Positions 7,039 through 15,229 of a DNA stretch of 33,903 nucleotides are shown one piece after another; position 1 is the stretch's first letter; every line of letters begins with the position of its first letter. Made by a program: the position numbers and the translations under genes. The notes beneath the pieces are model-generated. The model ran no database searches. It was not told the origin of the DNA and was given only the letters and a program-made list of their open reading frames with translations. The stretch is taken from positions 1 to 33,903 of the forward strand of contig NZ_JAHHIT010000100.1 in assembly GCF_024539675.1 (NCBI RefSeq), given 5' to 3'. This DNA comes from Streptomyces hilarionis. Lineage in GTDB: Bacteria > Actinomycetota > Actinomycetes > Streptomycetales > Streptomycetaceae.

Positions 7039-8079
7039 TCAGAGACCGTCGAGAAACCGTCGCTGGTCGTCGAGGAATCCGTGGGCGAAGAGTGAGCGGG
7101 GGGCGAACAGGGCTGTGAGGGTGGTCCTGATCTCTGATCGCTCGATGGACTGCCTGAGCGATGAATGGGCGGCTTCCGGGTAGCGCGCTACCGTCAGCGC
7201 CCCGGCTGCGTCCAGTACAGAGCGGTAGACACGTTCGGTCTCGGCGGTGTCGACTTTGATGTCATGGCCGGCCAGGGTCAGCAGCACCGGCACTCCGCGC
7301 AGAGCGGTGAGGTCTCGGGTGGCGTCCGCGGTGTAGTTCCTGGAGATGAAGCTCCAGCGGTCGGCGCTCATGCCGTCCGTGTCATCGCCCATCGCGTCGA
7401 CGTACTCCTCGAAGGTCGCGTGGTGGCGCAGCAGTCGGCGGACGGTGTCGCTCTTGGCGATCTCGGCTTTGGTGCGTGAGGCCGACGCGGCGTCGGCGCG
7501 CAGTTCGGCGAGGAGGTTGTAGCGGCCCTGTCGGAGCCAGTTGATCGCGGGGGAGACGGCGATGACGAAGCTGACGGGCGTCCTGGCGGCGATCTTCGGC
7601 AGGACCCAGCCCGCCTGGCTGGCGCCCCACAGTCCGATCCGGTCGCCGTCGATGTCCGGGCGGGCCCGCGCCCAGGCGACAGCGGCTGCCGCTTCGTCGG
7701 CACGGTCGTCCATGCTCTGGTCGAGCCAGTTGCCGGGTGCGCCCGCCACCCCGGGCTTGTCCCAGGACAGCGAGGCGTATCCGGCCTTGGCGTTCGCCTC
7801 CCACATCGGTTTGTAGCCGTCGTCGTGGGTGGCGTTGACGGGGCCGTCGCCGTGGACGTACACGACCAAGCCGTGGCGCGGGCTGCCGTCCCGGGGAGTG
7901 GCCAGTACGCCGTGGAGGGTGCGGCCGCCGTGACGGATGGAGACCCGCTGTTCGTCCATGTCGTAGGTGTTCTGCCACAGCACCACGCCCACGAGGGCGG
8001 TGGCCGCGACCAGGACGACGGCGAGGGCCCACGCGAGTGTGCGCAGCCGACGCGGTGTGGGCCTGATCTTCGGACGCAT
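7039..8079 (-). CDS. Membrane-anchored alpha/beta hydrolase
   Basis: 346 residues. An Arg-rich N-terminus and one hydrophobic segment (~14-34, LAWALAVVLVAATALVGVVL) suggest a membrane anchor with the catalytic domain outside. The hydrolase core shows the oxyanion region VYVHGDGP (~73-80), the nucleophile elbow GASQAG with Ser154, a likely acid Asp273 in AGHDIKVD and His305 in PEAAHSS. The arrangement is that of dienelactone-hydrolase or S9-like esterases/peptidases; the substrate is unknown. GAGGAGGG lies just upstream of the ATG. The gene is divergent from the GNAT-PaaX pair, with a shared AT-rich inverted repeat between the starts, so PaaX may control both sides. It is probably a stand-alone transcription unit. 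Confidence 0.8.
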   Translation of the reverse strand: MRPKIRPTPRRLRTLAWALAVVLVAATALVGVVLWQNTYDMDEQRVSIRHGGRTLHGVLATPRDGSPRHGLVVYVHGDGPVNATHDDGYKPMWEANAKAGYASLSWDKPGVAGAPGNWLDQSMDDRADEAAAAVAWARARPDIDGDRIGLWGASQAGWVLPKIAARTPVSFVIAVSPAINWLRQGRYNLLAELRADAASASRTKAEIAKSDTVRRLLRHHATFEEYVDAMGDDTDGMSADRWSFISRNYTADATRDLTALRGVPVLLTLAGHDIKVDTAETERVYRSVLDAAGALTVARYPEAAHSSLRQSIERSEIRTTLTALFAPRSLFAHGFLDDQRRFLDGL

Positions 8080-8117
8080 GGGGCTGGCCCTCCTCGGTGC
8101 GGGTTCCTGAGAGCCAA

Positions 8118-8160
8118 AAAACTATCATCTCTAAAACGGTCGTATCAAAAGTGATAGTTT
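8118..8160. promoter_or_regulatory. Divergent promoter/operator with inverted repeat
   Basis: Perfect 9-bp arms (aaactatca at 8118-8126, tgatagttt at 8152-8160) separated by 25 bases, with an inner inverted repeat tatca-aaag-tgata (8143-8156). It is very AT-rich for this genome. It lies between the hydrolase start (8079, minus) and the GNAT start (8196, plus), so it can act on both. The neighbouring PaaX-type regulator is the obvious candidate to bind it. Confidence 0.65.
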
Positions 8161-8195
8161 CAGGTCGAGGGTGGAGCGAACGAAGGCGGAACAGC

Positions 8196-8831
8196 ATGGG
8201 ACAGGACACGACGGATGCCGGCACGGGAGCGATCACGATCCGGCGAGGTGTTCCAGCGGGAGCCGAGCGGGTGGCGGCCGAGCTGTACTGGGACGCCTTC
8301 GGTCGCAAACTCGGGCCCGCTCTCAACCCCCCGGACAAGGCGGTGCCCTTCCTCGCCGCCCACCTGAACTCCGATCGCGCAGTCTGCGCACTCCTCGACG
8401 GGCGGCTGATCGGCCTCGCCGGGTACCAACTCGGCGGTCGGGGCCTCACCGGAGGATCGGCCCTCGATGTCCTGCGCGCGTACGGACGCCTGCGAGGCCT
8501 GCCCCGGCTCCTGCTCCTCTCCCTGTTCGAACGACGCCCGGCACCCGGTCAACTCGTCATGGACGGCATCGCCGTGGACGCGGGACTGCGCGGCCGGGGC
8601 GTCGGGAGCCTGCTCCTGGCAGAAGTCGCCGCCATCGCGGAGGAACAGAGTTGCCGGGAGATCAGACTGGACGTGATCGACACCAATCCGCGGGCTGGGG
8701 CCCTGTACGAGAGGCGCGGCTTCACAGCCGTACGGACCGAGCACACGCCCTATCTGCGCGGGCTCTTGGGGTTCGCAGCGGTGACCACGATGCGTCGCAC
8801 CGTCGCAACGAGAAAGAACGGACAACTGTGA
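8196..8831 (+). CDS. GNAT-family N-acetyltransferase
   Basis: 211 residues. The acetyl-CoA binding motif A is clear (GIAVDAGLRGRGVGSLLLAEVAAIAEE, ~126-148), followed by the strand REIRLDVIDTNPRAGALYERRGF that closes the GNAT fold, and a C-terminal tail (TTMRRTVATRKNG) that is poorly conserved. GNAT enzymes transfer acetyl groups from acetyl-CoA to amines, but the substrate cannot be read here. ATG 8196 is chosen because the fold begins soon after (ITIRRGVPAGAERVA) and a weak AAGGCGG precedes it. The upstream frame would run through the operator. The last bases overlap the GTG of the PaaX-type regulator gene, implying translational coupling. Confidence 0.8.
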   Translation: MGQDTTDAGTGAITIRRGVPAGAERVAAELYWDAFGRKLGPALNPPDKAVPFLAAHLNSDRAVCALLDGRLIGLAGYQLGGRGLTGGSALDVLRAYGRLRGLPRLLLLSLFERRPAPGQLVMDGIAVDAGLRGRGVGSLLLAEVAAIAEEQSCREIRLDVIDTNPRAGALYERRGFTAVRTEHTPYLRGLLGFAAVTTMRRTVATRKNGQL

Positions 8832-9712
8832 GCACCGAGACGGACCAGGTCGAGGTCCCCACCCGCATGCTCGTGCACGCGCTGATCCGTGAGGACGGCA
8901 CCGTCGACGCAGACGAGCTGTACACCGTCGCCAACACCCTGGGCATGAGCGACCAACAGGTGCGGTTGTGCATCAAACGCCTCGCGAACGAGGGGCAGTT
9001 CACGCACGAAGGCCGTGGCCGCAAGGCGCAGCTGCGTGCCACCGCGGACACCACGCGCGCTCTCGCGTCGAACGCAGACTTCGTGCGCCACGCCTTCCGG
9101 CAGGACGCCGGGCTCACACCCTGGGACGGCGTGTGGCACGTGGCCGCGTTCGCGGTGCCTGAATCGGCGCGTACCACCCGGGACGCTCTGCGTGAGACGC
9201 TCCTGCGTCTCGGCGGGGCCCCGCTGCAGGGCGGCCTGTACGTGAGCGCCAACGCCTGGGAACCGTATCTCGACGAAGCGGCCCACCGGCTCGGCGCCCG
9301 TGACGCGCTCACCCTCCTCACCACCACGGACCTGCGCAGGGGCGACGTCCAGGAGCCGTTCGAACTCGCCCGTCAGCTGTGGCCCCTGCAGGAGATCGCC
9401 GACCGCTATCACCGCCTCGGCCGTATCGCACGTCCCCGCCTCGCCCGGCTCGCCGACCCGGCGGGCATCGACGTGTCCGCACTCCTGACGATCGCCGTCG
9501 AACTGGCCGCCGAACTCACCCGAGCTATGGAACCCGACCCGCTGTTGCCGCCCCAGCTCCTGCCCCGGCCCTGGCCCGGAACCCAGGCCAGGGAACTCGT
9601 CGCGCGGTGCTGGGCGGCTCTGCACGGCCGGGCAGGCGCAGATGCCCGCCCCGTCCTCTTCCACGCATACGCCGACGTCGCCCGGGAGACGGCGGACCGG
9701 ACCGCGAGCTGA
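8828..9712 (+). CDS. PaaX-family transcriptional regulator
   Basis: 294 residues starting at a GTG that overlaps the GNAT stop (GTGA). The N-terminal ~70 residues form a winged helix (RMLVHALIREDGTVDADELYTVANTLGMSDQQVRLCIKRLANEGQFTHEGRGRKAQLRAT), as in PaaX. The middle, with WDGVWHVAAFAVPE...RDALRETLLRLGGAPLQGGLYVSANAW, carries the family's Trp/Gly-rich central region, and the C-terminal helices (REIADRYHRLGRI-like, LARELVARCWAAL-like) match the PaaX C-terminal domain in layout. PaaX itself represses phenylacetate catabolism and senses phenylacetyl-CoA. No paa genes lie here, so the ligand is unknown. Control of this operon and of the divergent hydrolase through 8118-8160 is inferred from position. 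Confidence 0.85.
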   Translation: MSTETDQVEVPTRMLVHALIREDGTVDADELYTVANTLGMSDQQVRLCIKRLANEGQFTHEGRGRKAQLRATADTTRALASNADFVRHAFRQDAGLTPWDGVWHVAAFAVPESARTTRDALRETLLRLGGAPLQGGLYVSANAWEPYLDEAAHRLGARDALTLLTTTDLRRGDVQEPFELARQLWPLQEIADRYHRLGRIARPRLARLADPAGIDVSALLTIAVELAAELTRAMEPDPLLPPQLLPRPWPGTQARELVARCWAALHGRAGADARPVLFHAYADVARETADRTAS

Positions 9713-9727
9713 CGGCGCGCAGACGCC

Positions 9728-11887
9728 TCAGTACTGGTAGTACCCGGCGCCCGCACCGGGCATCGCCGGCTGAAGGGCCGGGGCGTAGCCGTACGGAGCG
9801 GCGTACGGAGCACCGTACGCGGCCTGGTGCACCTGCGGGCCGCCCGGGCCGTCGCTCATGCGGTCGTCGTCGTCCTGGGCCTCGATGTCCTCGATGGCCC
9901 GGCGCAGCCTGGCCCGTACCGTGTGGTGCAGGTAGGTGAACTCGAGCTCGGTGATGGTGCCGCGCTGTCCGTCCATGATCTGCCGGTGGATCTCCCACGG
10001 ATTGGCCGCGTTCAGTTCGCCGTGGGGGACGAGCGAGATCCGGTAGCTGATGTACTGCGCCACGTTGCACCGGCCGCCGGGAAGCGCCGGATCGTCCACC
10101 GGGGTGACCAGGGCCCGGACGCGGAGCTGGATCGAGTAGCCCATGGTGCGCAGGCGTCCGACGAAGGGGCGCAGCGCGGTCTCCATCGCGAGCTGTTCGG
10201 TGTTGACCGCGTTGGTTCCGATCACCAGGTTCTCGGGGCGGTCCGGGCCGCCGTCGCCGTCGCCGACGAGGTGGCACCATTCGTGCGAGGCGAGGCGCTC
10301 ACCGGTGGAGCCCCCGCGCCCCTCGTTGCCCATCAGCTGGTTGGCCTGCTGGTTGCCCATGGCGCGGGCCGGGTCGCGGCGTCCGGTGCGGCGGTCCACC
10401 TGGTGCGGCGACGAGAGCCCCTGGAACGCCTGTTGGTCGTAGCCCGTCACCGCGGCTCCGGCGGCGACGGTTCCGTCGAACCGTTCCGCGCTGAGATACC
10501 TGCGCTCGTTCTTCTGGGTGCCGTCCCTGCGCTGGAAGTGCGGGTCGACCGTGTTCGGCGAGACGTAGAAGACGAAGGGCTGGTCGGCGTCGGTCGGCAG
10601 CGGCGAGAAGCCGGCGACGTCGTAGGGGCTCAGACGCTCCTCGGCGGGCAGGCCCCGGTCGGCGGCCTGCGCTGCGGCATCGGCGGCGTCCTGGGGGTCG
10701 CGCAGGTTCCAGTACTGCGGGTTGGGCGCCCAGCGTTCCGCGAAGCGGTAGGTGCGGCCCGCTGACGCGCCGCCCTGCCGCATCTTCAGGGTCCGCCGGA
10801 GGATGCGGAACGGCTGGGCCGTGTCGATGAGGAGATCACTGGTCTGGGCGTGCGGATCGTTGACCATCTCCACGCGGTAGATGAAGTCTCCCGACTGGTA
10901 CTTCATCGGCCATGCGGTGCGCGGGGCGGGGTCGCGGTGGGGCACGCTCGGCAGGAGCGAGTCCTCCATGCGCAGGATCTCGACGTCGTTCGCGCTTGGT
11001 GTCGCGTAGGCGAGGGTGGGCTGGGGCGGCAGGCTGCCGTCGCGGCCGAACGTCTCGGCCGGGATGTACAGGGCGGGCAGGTACTCCATCTGTTCGCGTT
11101 GCTGGCGCGCCAGTTGAGCCCCCACGTCGTTCGCCCCGGCACGCCGGGAGCGACTGGTGGTGCCCCTGCCGTTCCACATGCGCTGCGCCACCACGGCGCT
11201 GCCTGCCGCAGTGTGGCCGTGACTGTGACCCGCGTGCCCCTCCGGACCCGCAGGCGCGGGCGCGGCGTGTTCCGCCGGGAGGCTCAGCGCGCGTCCGGCG
11301 TTGGCTTCGGCCTCACGTTCGAAGCGGTCGGACGGGTCGGAGACGCTCAGTCCGTCCCCGTGGTCGGTGCCGGCGACCGGTCCGCGGCGCTGCTGGATGA
11401 CATGGGTCAGCTCATGGGCGAGGGTGTGGCGGTCCCCGGCGCCCGCGCCCAGGACGATGTGACTGCCCGAGGTGTAGGCCCGGGCGCCGATCTCGTCCGC
11501 CGACCGCTGGGCCGTGGGACCCGTGTGCAGACGCACGTCCGAGAAGTCGGCCCCGAGCCGTGTCTCCATGTCGGCACGTGTGTCGGCGTCCAGTGGCCGC
11601 CCTGCTCCTGCCAGCACCTCGTGCACCGCGGAACGCTGCACCGTCGTCGCCGCGGGCCCGTGCGACGCGCACGAGGTCGACGACGGGGCCGAGGTCGAGG
11701 CGAGGGTCTCGCGTTCGTCCTGAAGCCTCTGCACCACGGCGGTGTTGCCCGCCAAACGCTGCAATGTCAGTGCTTGTTGCGGTGACATGACGGAGAGCTT
11801 GCCCGGCAGCAATGTCGGAGAGCCGGCGGTTCGGCGGCCACGGCCCTGACCGTCTTCCCGGTCGGCCTCATGCCTCTGTGCGCGCAC
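9728..11887 (-). CDS. DUF4157 (eCIS core domain) protein with HNH-like C-terminal region; putative toxin/effector
   Basis: 719 residues from the GTG at 11887, chosen because AAGGGGAGA stands just before it. The N-terminus has the TLQRLAGNTAVVQRL motif common in these proteins. The DUF4157 domain spans ~88-167 and includes FSDVRLHTG and the zincin-like HELTH (158-162). This domain marks proteins associated with extracellular contractile injection systems, where it is thought to help cargo loading. A His/Gly-rich linker leads to a ~450-residue C-terminal part. At 535-563 this carries HEWCHL...GGPDRPENLVIGTNAVN, which resembles a His-Me/HNH nuclease core. The last 30 residues are Tyr/Pro/Ala-rich. 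No injection-system structural genes and no obvious immunity gene lie next to it. DNase or RNase activity is inferred. Confidence 0.75.
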   Translation of the reverse strand: MRAQRHEADREDGQGRGRRTAGSPTLLPGKLSVMSPQQALTLQRLAGNTAVVQRLQDERETLASTSAPSSTSCASHGPAATTVQRSAVHEVLAGAGRPLDADTRADMETRLGADFSDVRLHTGPTAQRSADEIGARAYTSGSHIVLGAGAGDRHTLAHELTHVIQQRRGPVAGTDHGDGLSVSDPSDRFEREAEANAGRALSLPAEHAAPAPAGPEGHAGHSHGHTAAGSAVVAQRMWNGRGTTSRSRRAGANDVGAQLARQQREQMEYLPALYIPAETFGRDGSLPPQPTLAYATPSANDVEILRMEDSLLPSVPHRDPAPRTAWPMKYQSGDFIYRVEMVNDPHAQTSDLLIDTAQPFRILRRTLKMRQGGASAGRTYRFAERWAPNPQYWNLRDPQDAADAAAQAADRGLPAEERLSPYDVAGFSPLPTDADQPFVFYVSPNTVDPHFQRRDGTQKNERRYLSAERFDGTVAAGAAVTGYDQQAFQGLSSPHQVDRRTGRRDPARAMGNQQANQLMGNEGRGGSTGERLASHEWCHLVGDGDGGPDRPENLVIGTNAVNTEQLAMETALRPFVGRLRTMGYSIQLRVRALVTPVDDPALPGGRCNVAQYISYRISLVPHGELNAANPWEIHRQIMDGQRGTITELEFTYLHHTVRARLRRAIEDIEAQDDDDRMSDGPGGPQVHQAAYGAPYAAPYGYAPALQPAMPGAGAGYYQY

Positions 11888-12023
11888 GGTCTCCCCTTCT
11901 CCCCACGTCGTCATGAGAGCGACGAACGCTCCACCCTTCCGCATGCGAGCCCCGTTGCCCATGGCTACAGGGGCAGATATGAGGGCAACATCGGCTCTGG
12001 CGAGGGCGGTTCGCCGCAACGCG

Positions 12024-12057
12024 CGGCGCGCCCGCCCCTTGCGGGGCGGGCGCGCCG
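12024..12057 (-). terminator. 15-bp terminator hairpin
   Basis: Perfect 15-bp arms (12024-12038 with 12043-12057) and a 4-base loop. It lies 41 bases after the stop of the minus-strand secreted-protein gene and upstream of the DUF4157 gene, so it separates two transcription units on the same strand. Confidence 0.8.
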
Positions 12058-12097
12058 CCGTGCATGTCGCTGTCGCGGATTCCTTCGCGACCCGGGC

Positions 12098-14065
12098 TCA
12101 GTTGGTGAAGATGATGTACTTCCACGCTCCGTGCGTGGTCGCGTTGACGCTGTCGCCGGAGGAGCGGTCGATGTACGACGAGCGGACCCGGGCACGGATG
12201 CCCGCTTCGCCCGGGGCGGGCAGCGTGACAGCCGATTTCCCGTTGGCGCCCACGGGGAAGTACTCGGAGTCGGTGTCGTACCAGGCGCCTTGGTAGGGGA
12301 CCTGGATCTGGAGGCGCTGCTGGCGGCCCCCGTAGTAGTTCATGGTCGTGGTGAACAACGGGGCGGTGTTCTTGTGGAAGTAGAAGTACGACGTGGAGCC
12401 GATCCGCCCCGTCTTGTAGTGCCGGGAGACGGCGGTCGTGACCCTCGCGTAGGCGGCCGCGGTGGCCTTCGCGGTCTTGCCAGCGCTGCGCGCGTCACCC
12501 GCGAAGACTGCGGTGACAGTCGTGTCGCGGGTCATGTCGATGACCGCCGACAGGTTGCCCTGCGAGTTGACCCTGGCGTTCCTGACCAGTTTCTTGGGCT
12601 TGTCGGAACCGGCGGGGTCCACGTAGATGGCCACGGTGCGGTTCTTGTACGTCGCTCCCAGGTGCGCCGTGAACGTGACGTCCTTGCCGTACGCGTAGAC
12701 CTTGCCGTTGTTGGTGAGGGTGAGCGCGGTCGCCTTGCGCGAGACGGCCACCGCTGCGGAGCCGGCGGTGGCCGCGTGAGAGGCGTCGCCCGCAAAGAAC
12801 ACCCGGTAGGTGACCTTGCCGCCGGCGGGCGGGACGTCCGTGAACGTGAAGGAGCCGTCCGCCTTGGTCTTGACCGGGGCGAGGAGCTTGCCGGCCGGTG
12901 ACTCCAGGTCCGTCCGGGTCACCTTGAGGACAGTGCCTGCGGGAAGCGCGGTCGCGGAGGTCAGTCTGCCGGTGGCGGTGAGCTTCTTGGCGCGTTCCGC
13001 CTTGACCGGAGCCGTGACTTTCAGCGTCGGCAGCTCCTTGGTCGGGTCCGCCAGGGCCCGCAGGGTGAAGACGCCGCCGGTGTTCACGGAGATGGCGAAG
13101 ACCCGGCTGCTGTCGGGGGCCCAGGCCAGTGCGCCGTCCACGAGGGTGTCGGCGCCGCTGCTGTTGCCCGTGTTGGGGAAGTCGTACTCACGTACGGGCT
13201 TCGCCGCGCCCGGTCGCAGAATGTGGACGTCGGGTTCGTACCAGGAGAAGCTGCCGCCCGCGACGCTGCCGTCGGATGCGACCCGCACGGCGTTCGGGTA
13301 CGCGTCGATGGGATAGCCGCTCTGCGCCGTGACGTCGGCGGTCGAGTAGGCGCCGATGCCGTAGCCGAAGCCCGGAGCACCCCACGAGGTGAGGATCTGC
13401 TTGCCGTCGGGCGTCAGGTCCAGCTGCTTCACAGCGGTGTCCATGTCGCCCTTGGCACGCAGCACGGCCCCTTCGGCCGTCACGTCGTAGACCGCGAGCC
13501 CGCCGGCTGCACCCGCCACCAGAACCCCCGGGACGGCGGGATCCGCGCCGAGCAGCGTCGTACCGCCGAAGGAGCTGGCGTCTCCGCGCTGGGCGAGGTG
13601 AACGACGGGTTCGGCGCCGGAGACATCGAGTGAACCGAAGTTGGAGCCGTAGCCGAACCAGATCCGTCCGTCGACCACTTCCAGGTCGCCCGGAGCCGCT
13701 CCCACCGGGTAGCTCGCGGTCTCGGTGTACGTGTTCGTCTCCAGCGAGACGATCCTGCTGCTGTTCTTTACCGCCGCGTACACCTGTCCGGAGTCGGCGG
13801 ACAGGGCGAGGCCGGTGACGCCGGACAACCCGGTCAAGGTCGCCTTGACTGTCCCGGCGTAGTCGGTGACGACGATCTTGCCTCCTTCCGGGTCGGAGAC
13901 GTACACCCGCTGGTGGGCGCCGTCCACGACCATGTCGCCGACCGACTCCACCGGAAGAAGCCTGGCGGAGTCGGCCACGGCCACTCCCGCCGAAAACGCG
14001 GTGAGCACCGCGGAGCTGAGGACGACCGCGAGCGTCGTCGCGGCCGAGATGCTGCGCCTGCGCAC
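12098..14065 (-). CDS. Secreted beta-propeller protein with Ig-like repeats
   Basis: 655 residues from a GTG. The N-terminus is a classical signal peptide (MRRR, then a hydrophobic core ending near SAGVAVADS, cleavage ~residue 32). Residues ~35-330 repeat short strands of the type VYVSDPEGGKIVVTDYAG and VTGLALSADSGQVYAAV, as in YVTN/NHL or WD40-like propellers. Residues ~345-545 look like two or three bacterial Ig-like domains (LKVTAPVKAERAKKLTATG; FTFTDVPPAGGKVTYRVFFAGDASH; TFTAHLGATYKNRTVAIYVDP). The ~100-residue end contains YYGGRQQRLQIQVPYQGAW. It should be exported and may bind cell wall, surfaces or partners; no catalytic motif is visible. A GGGGG lies ~13 bases upstream. It is followed by a strong terminator. 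Confidence 0.75.
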   Translation of the reverse strand: MRRRSISAATTLAVVLSSAVLTAFSAGVAVADSARLLPVESVGDMVVDGAHQRVYVSDPEGGKIVVTDYAGTVKATLTGLSGVTGLALSADSGQVYAAVKNSSRIVSLETNTYTETASYPVGAAPGDLEVVDGRIWFGYGSNFGSLDVSGAEPVVHLAQRGDASSFGGTTLLGADPAVPGVLVAGAAGGLAVYDVTAEGAVLRAKGDMDTAVKQLDLTPDGKQILTSWGAPGFGYGIGAYSTADVTAQSGYPIDAYPNAVRVASDGSVAGGSFSWYEPDVHILRPGAAKPVREYDFPNTGNSSGADTLVDGALAWAPDSSRVFAISVNTGGVFTLRALADPTKELPTLKVTAPVKAERAKKLTATGRLTSATALPAGTVLKVTRTDLESPAGKLLAPVKTKADGSFTFTDVPPAGGKVTYRVFFAGDASHAATAGSAAVAVSRKATALTLTNNGKVYAYGKDVTFTAHLGATYKNRTVAIYVDPAGSDKPKKLVRNARVNSQGNLSAVIDMTRDTTVTAVFAGDARSAGKTAKATAAAYARVTTAVSRHYKTGRIGSTSYFYFHKNTAPLFTTTMNYYGGRQQRLQIQVPYQGAWYDTDSEYFPVGANGKSAVTLPAPGEAGIRARVRSSYIDRSSGDSVNATTHGAWKYIIFTN

Positions 14066-14540
14066 AGAAATGAGAACCCCCAGGAAAGGAGCCCGGTTTC
14101 CACATCCACCGGGCGTAAGGAAGCGCCGGCGTCCCCCCTTCGCACCCGAGCGGGTGCGTGAACGCGGCAGAGCGGCAGCCTATGGCATGCCAATGACAAC
14201 AGAGGCGGGATTTCTGTCCGCCCGCAAAGCGGGCCTGCCAGCTGCTCGGGGGACCGAACGTTCGCGAACACCTGGCTGCCTCGACGCCCTCCTGGACGAA
14301 AGCCATCCGCTGAGCATCGTGCTGCGCTGCGACGTGAACGTCCGTAGGACGCGCACCCCTTGAATCGCACCGCCGTACCTGAGGTGGGGGGTGCAAGCCG
14401 CCTTGTGTCGCCAGGGGCTGTGGCCGCAGGGGCGTACGCCCGCCCTGTGTGGGGCCGCCGGTCCCTGGCAGGCGGCAGGGACCGGCCGGCAGGCAGGGGA
14501 GTCGGCGGTCGGCTTACGGAGCGGGCCGGCGCTCCGTGGG
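14066..14540. other. Intergenic region upstream of the secreted-protein gene
   Basis: About 475 bases with no supportable gene. It should contain the minus-strand promoter of the secreted-protein gene. A short perfect palindrome, tggcatgcca, lies at 14183-14192. From 14541 on the replication iterons begin. Confidence 0.5.
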
Positions 14541-15177
14541 AGGGACTGAAGAACAGTGACTGAGCCGTCTTCGGTCCCTCCCCTTCAGTCCCTGGAAAAA
14601 GCGCAGGTCAGCACGGGTAGGAGTACCGAATAAGGGACTGAAGGGACTCAACTCGGCAATTATGAGCTAGTCCTGCGTACCTACGTACGCGCGTGCGCAT
14701 CTGTAGGTACATGTATCCAGCTAGCTGATAATTGGCGTTTTCAGTCCCTTCAGTCCCTTCCAGGGAGACCGGAAGCCCTCTGACCTGCGCAAACAGGTAG
14801 GGACTGAAGCCCAGGGACCAGAGGGTCCCAAGGGGTTCTCGGTCCCTGGGCTTCAGTCCCTGGGCCTTCGGTCCCTGCCGGAGCCCAGTTCTCCGCCCGT
14901 CGCGGGCTTGGTCCCCCGGCAGGGAGAGGGACCGAAGGAGAGGGACCGGACACCCCCCCGTATCCGGGCACGGTCGCTTGGGTCGCTCCCAGTCGGGGCA
15001 TTCCGGCCAACCGGTTGTTTTCCGGGTGCCGCCTACAAGGCCCTCAAGGGACCGTAGGGACCGAGAAGCTGATAGCCCGCCACGCGGGGGGAGTATCCGC
15101 CCGCCACAGTACCGCAGGTCATACACTCTCTTCCGAAAGACAGTCCCTTCGGTCCCTCCAGCCCCTGGCTTCAGTCC
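14541..15177. repeat. Iteron array of replication module 1
   Basis: Eleven-base repeats with consensus AGGGACYGAAG occur on both strands. Exact copies on plus: 14541, 14633, 14799, 14927. Exact copies on minus (as CTTCRGTCCCT): 14569, 14583, 14748, 14851, 14866, 15147. Near copies lie at 14642, 14739, 14837, 14941, 15047, 15056 and 15169. The array ends 52 bases before the prim-pol start. Iterons next to rep genes are binding sites for the replication initiator. Orientation changes often, so this is not a simple tandem array. One site, 14977-14987 (CTTGGGTCGCT), matches the other module's iteron type. Confidence 0.85.
14633..14758. other. Probable core replication origin 1
   Basis: Two direct iterons overlapping by two bases (14633-14643, 14642-14652) face two inverted, overlapping iterons (14739-14749, 14748-14758). 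Between them are nested inverted repeats: caattat/ataattg (14657-14663 with 14728-14734), agctag/ctagct (14665-14670 with 14721-14726) and gtacctac/gtaggtac (14677-14684 with 14703-14710). The centre, 14682-14700, is strictly alternating pyrimidine-purine. AT-rich arms could be the unwinding element. The same design recurs at 24360-24464, which strengthens the call. Confidence 0.65.
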
Positions 15178-15229
15178 GGCACCACTCCCGTGCCGAGCAG
15201 GGACCAAACCCCCGGCAGAAGGACGACGA

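Noticed and set aside
10000..11800. Long plus-strand frames opposite the DUF4157 gene (for example 9827-10765 and 10850-11785).
   Set aside because: They are mirror frames of a GC-rich gene whose minus-strand product has recognisable domains; their own products are Arg/Gly/Val-rich without motifs.
14541..15177. The dense short repeats could be read as a CRISPR array.
   Set aside because: Units are 11 bases, occur on both strands at irregular spacing and overlap each other; there are no cas genes. They fit iterons.
14978..15229. A longer start for the first prim-pol (ATG 14978).
   Set aside because: That extension would be encoded by the iterons, has no similarity to the paralogue's start, and a good ribosome site stands before GTG 15230.
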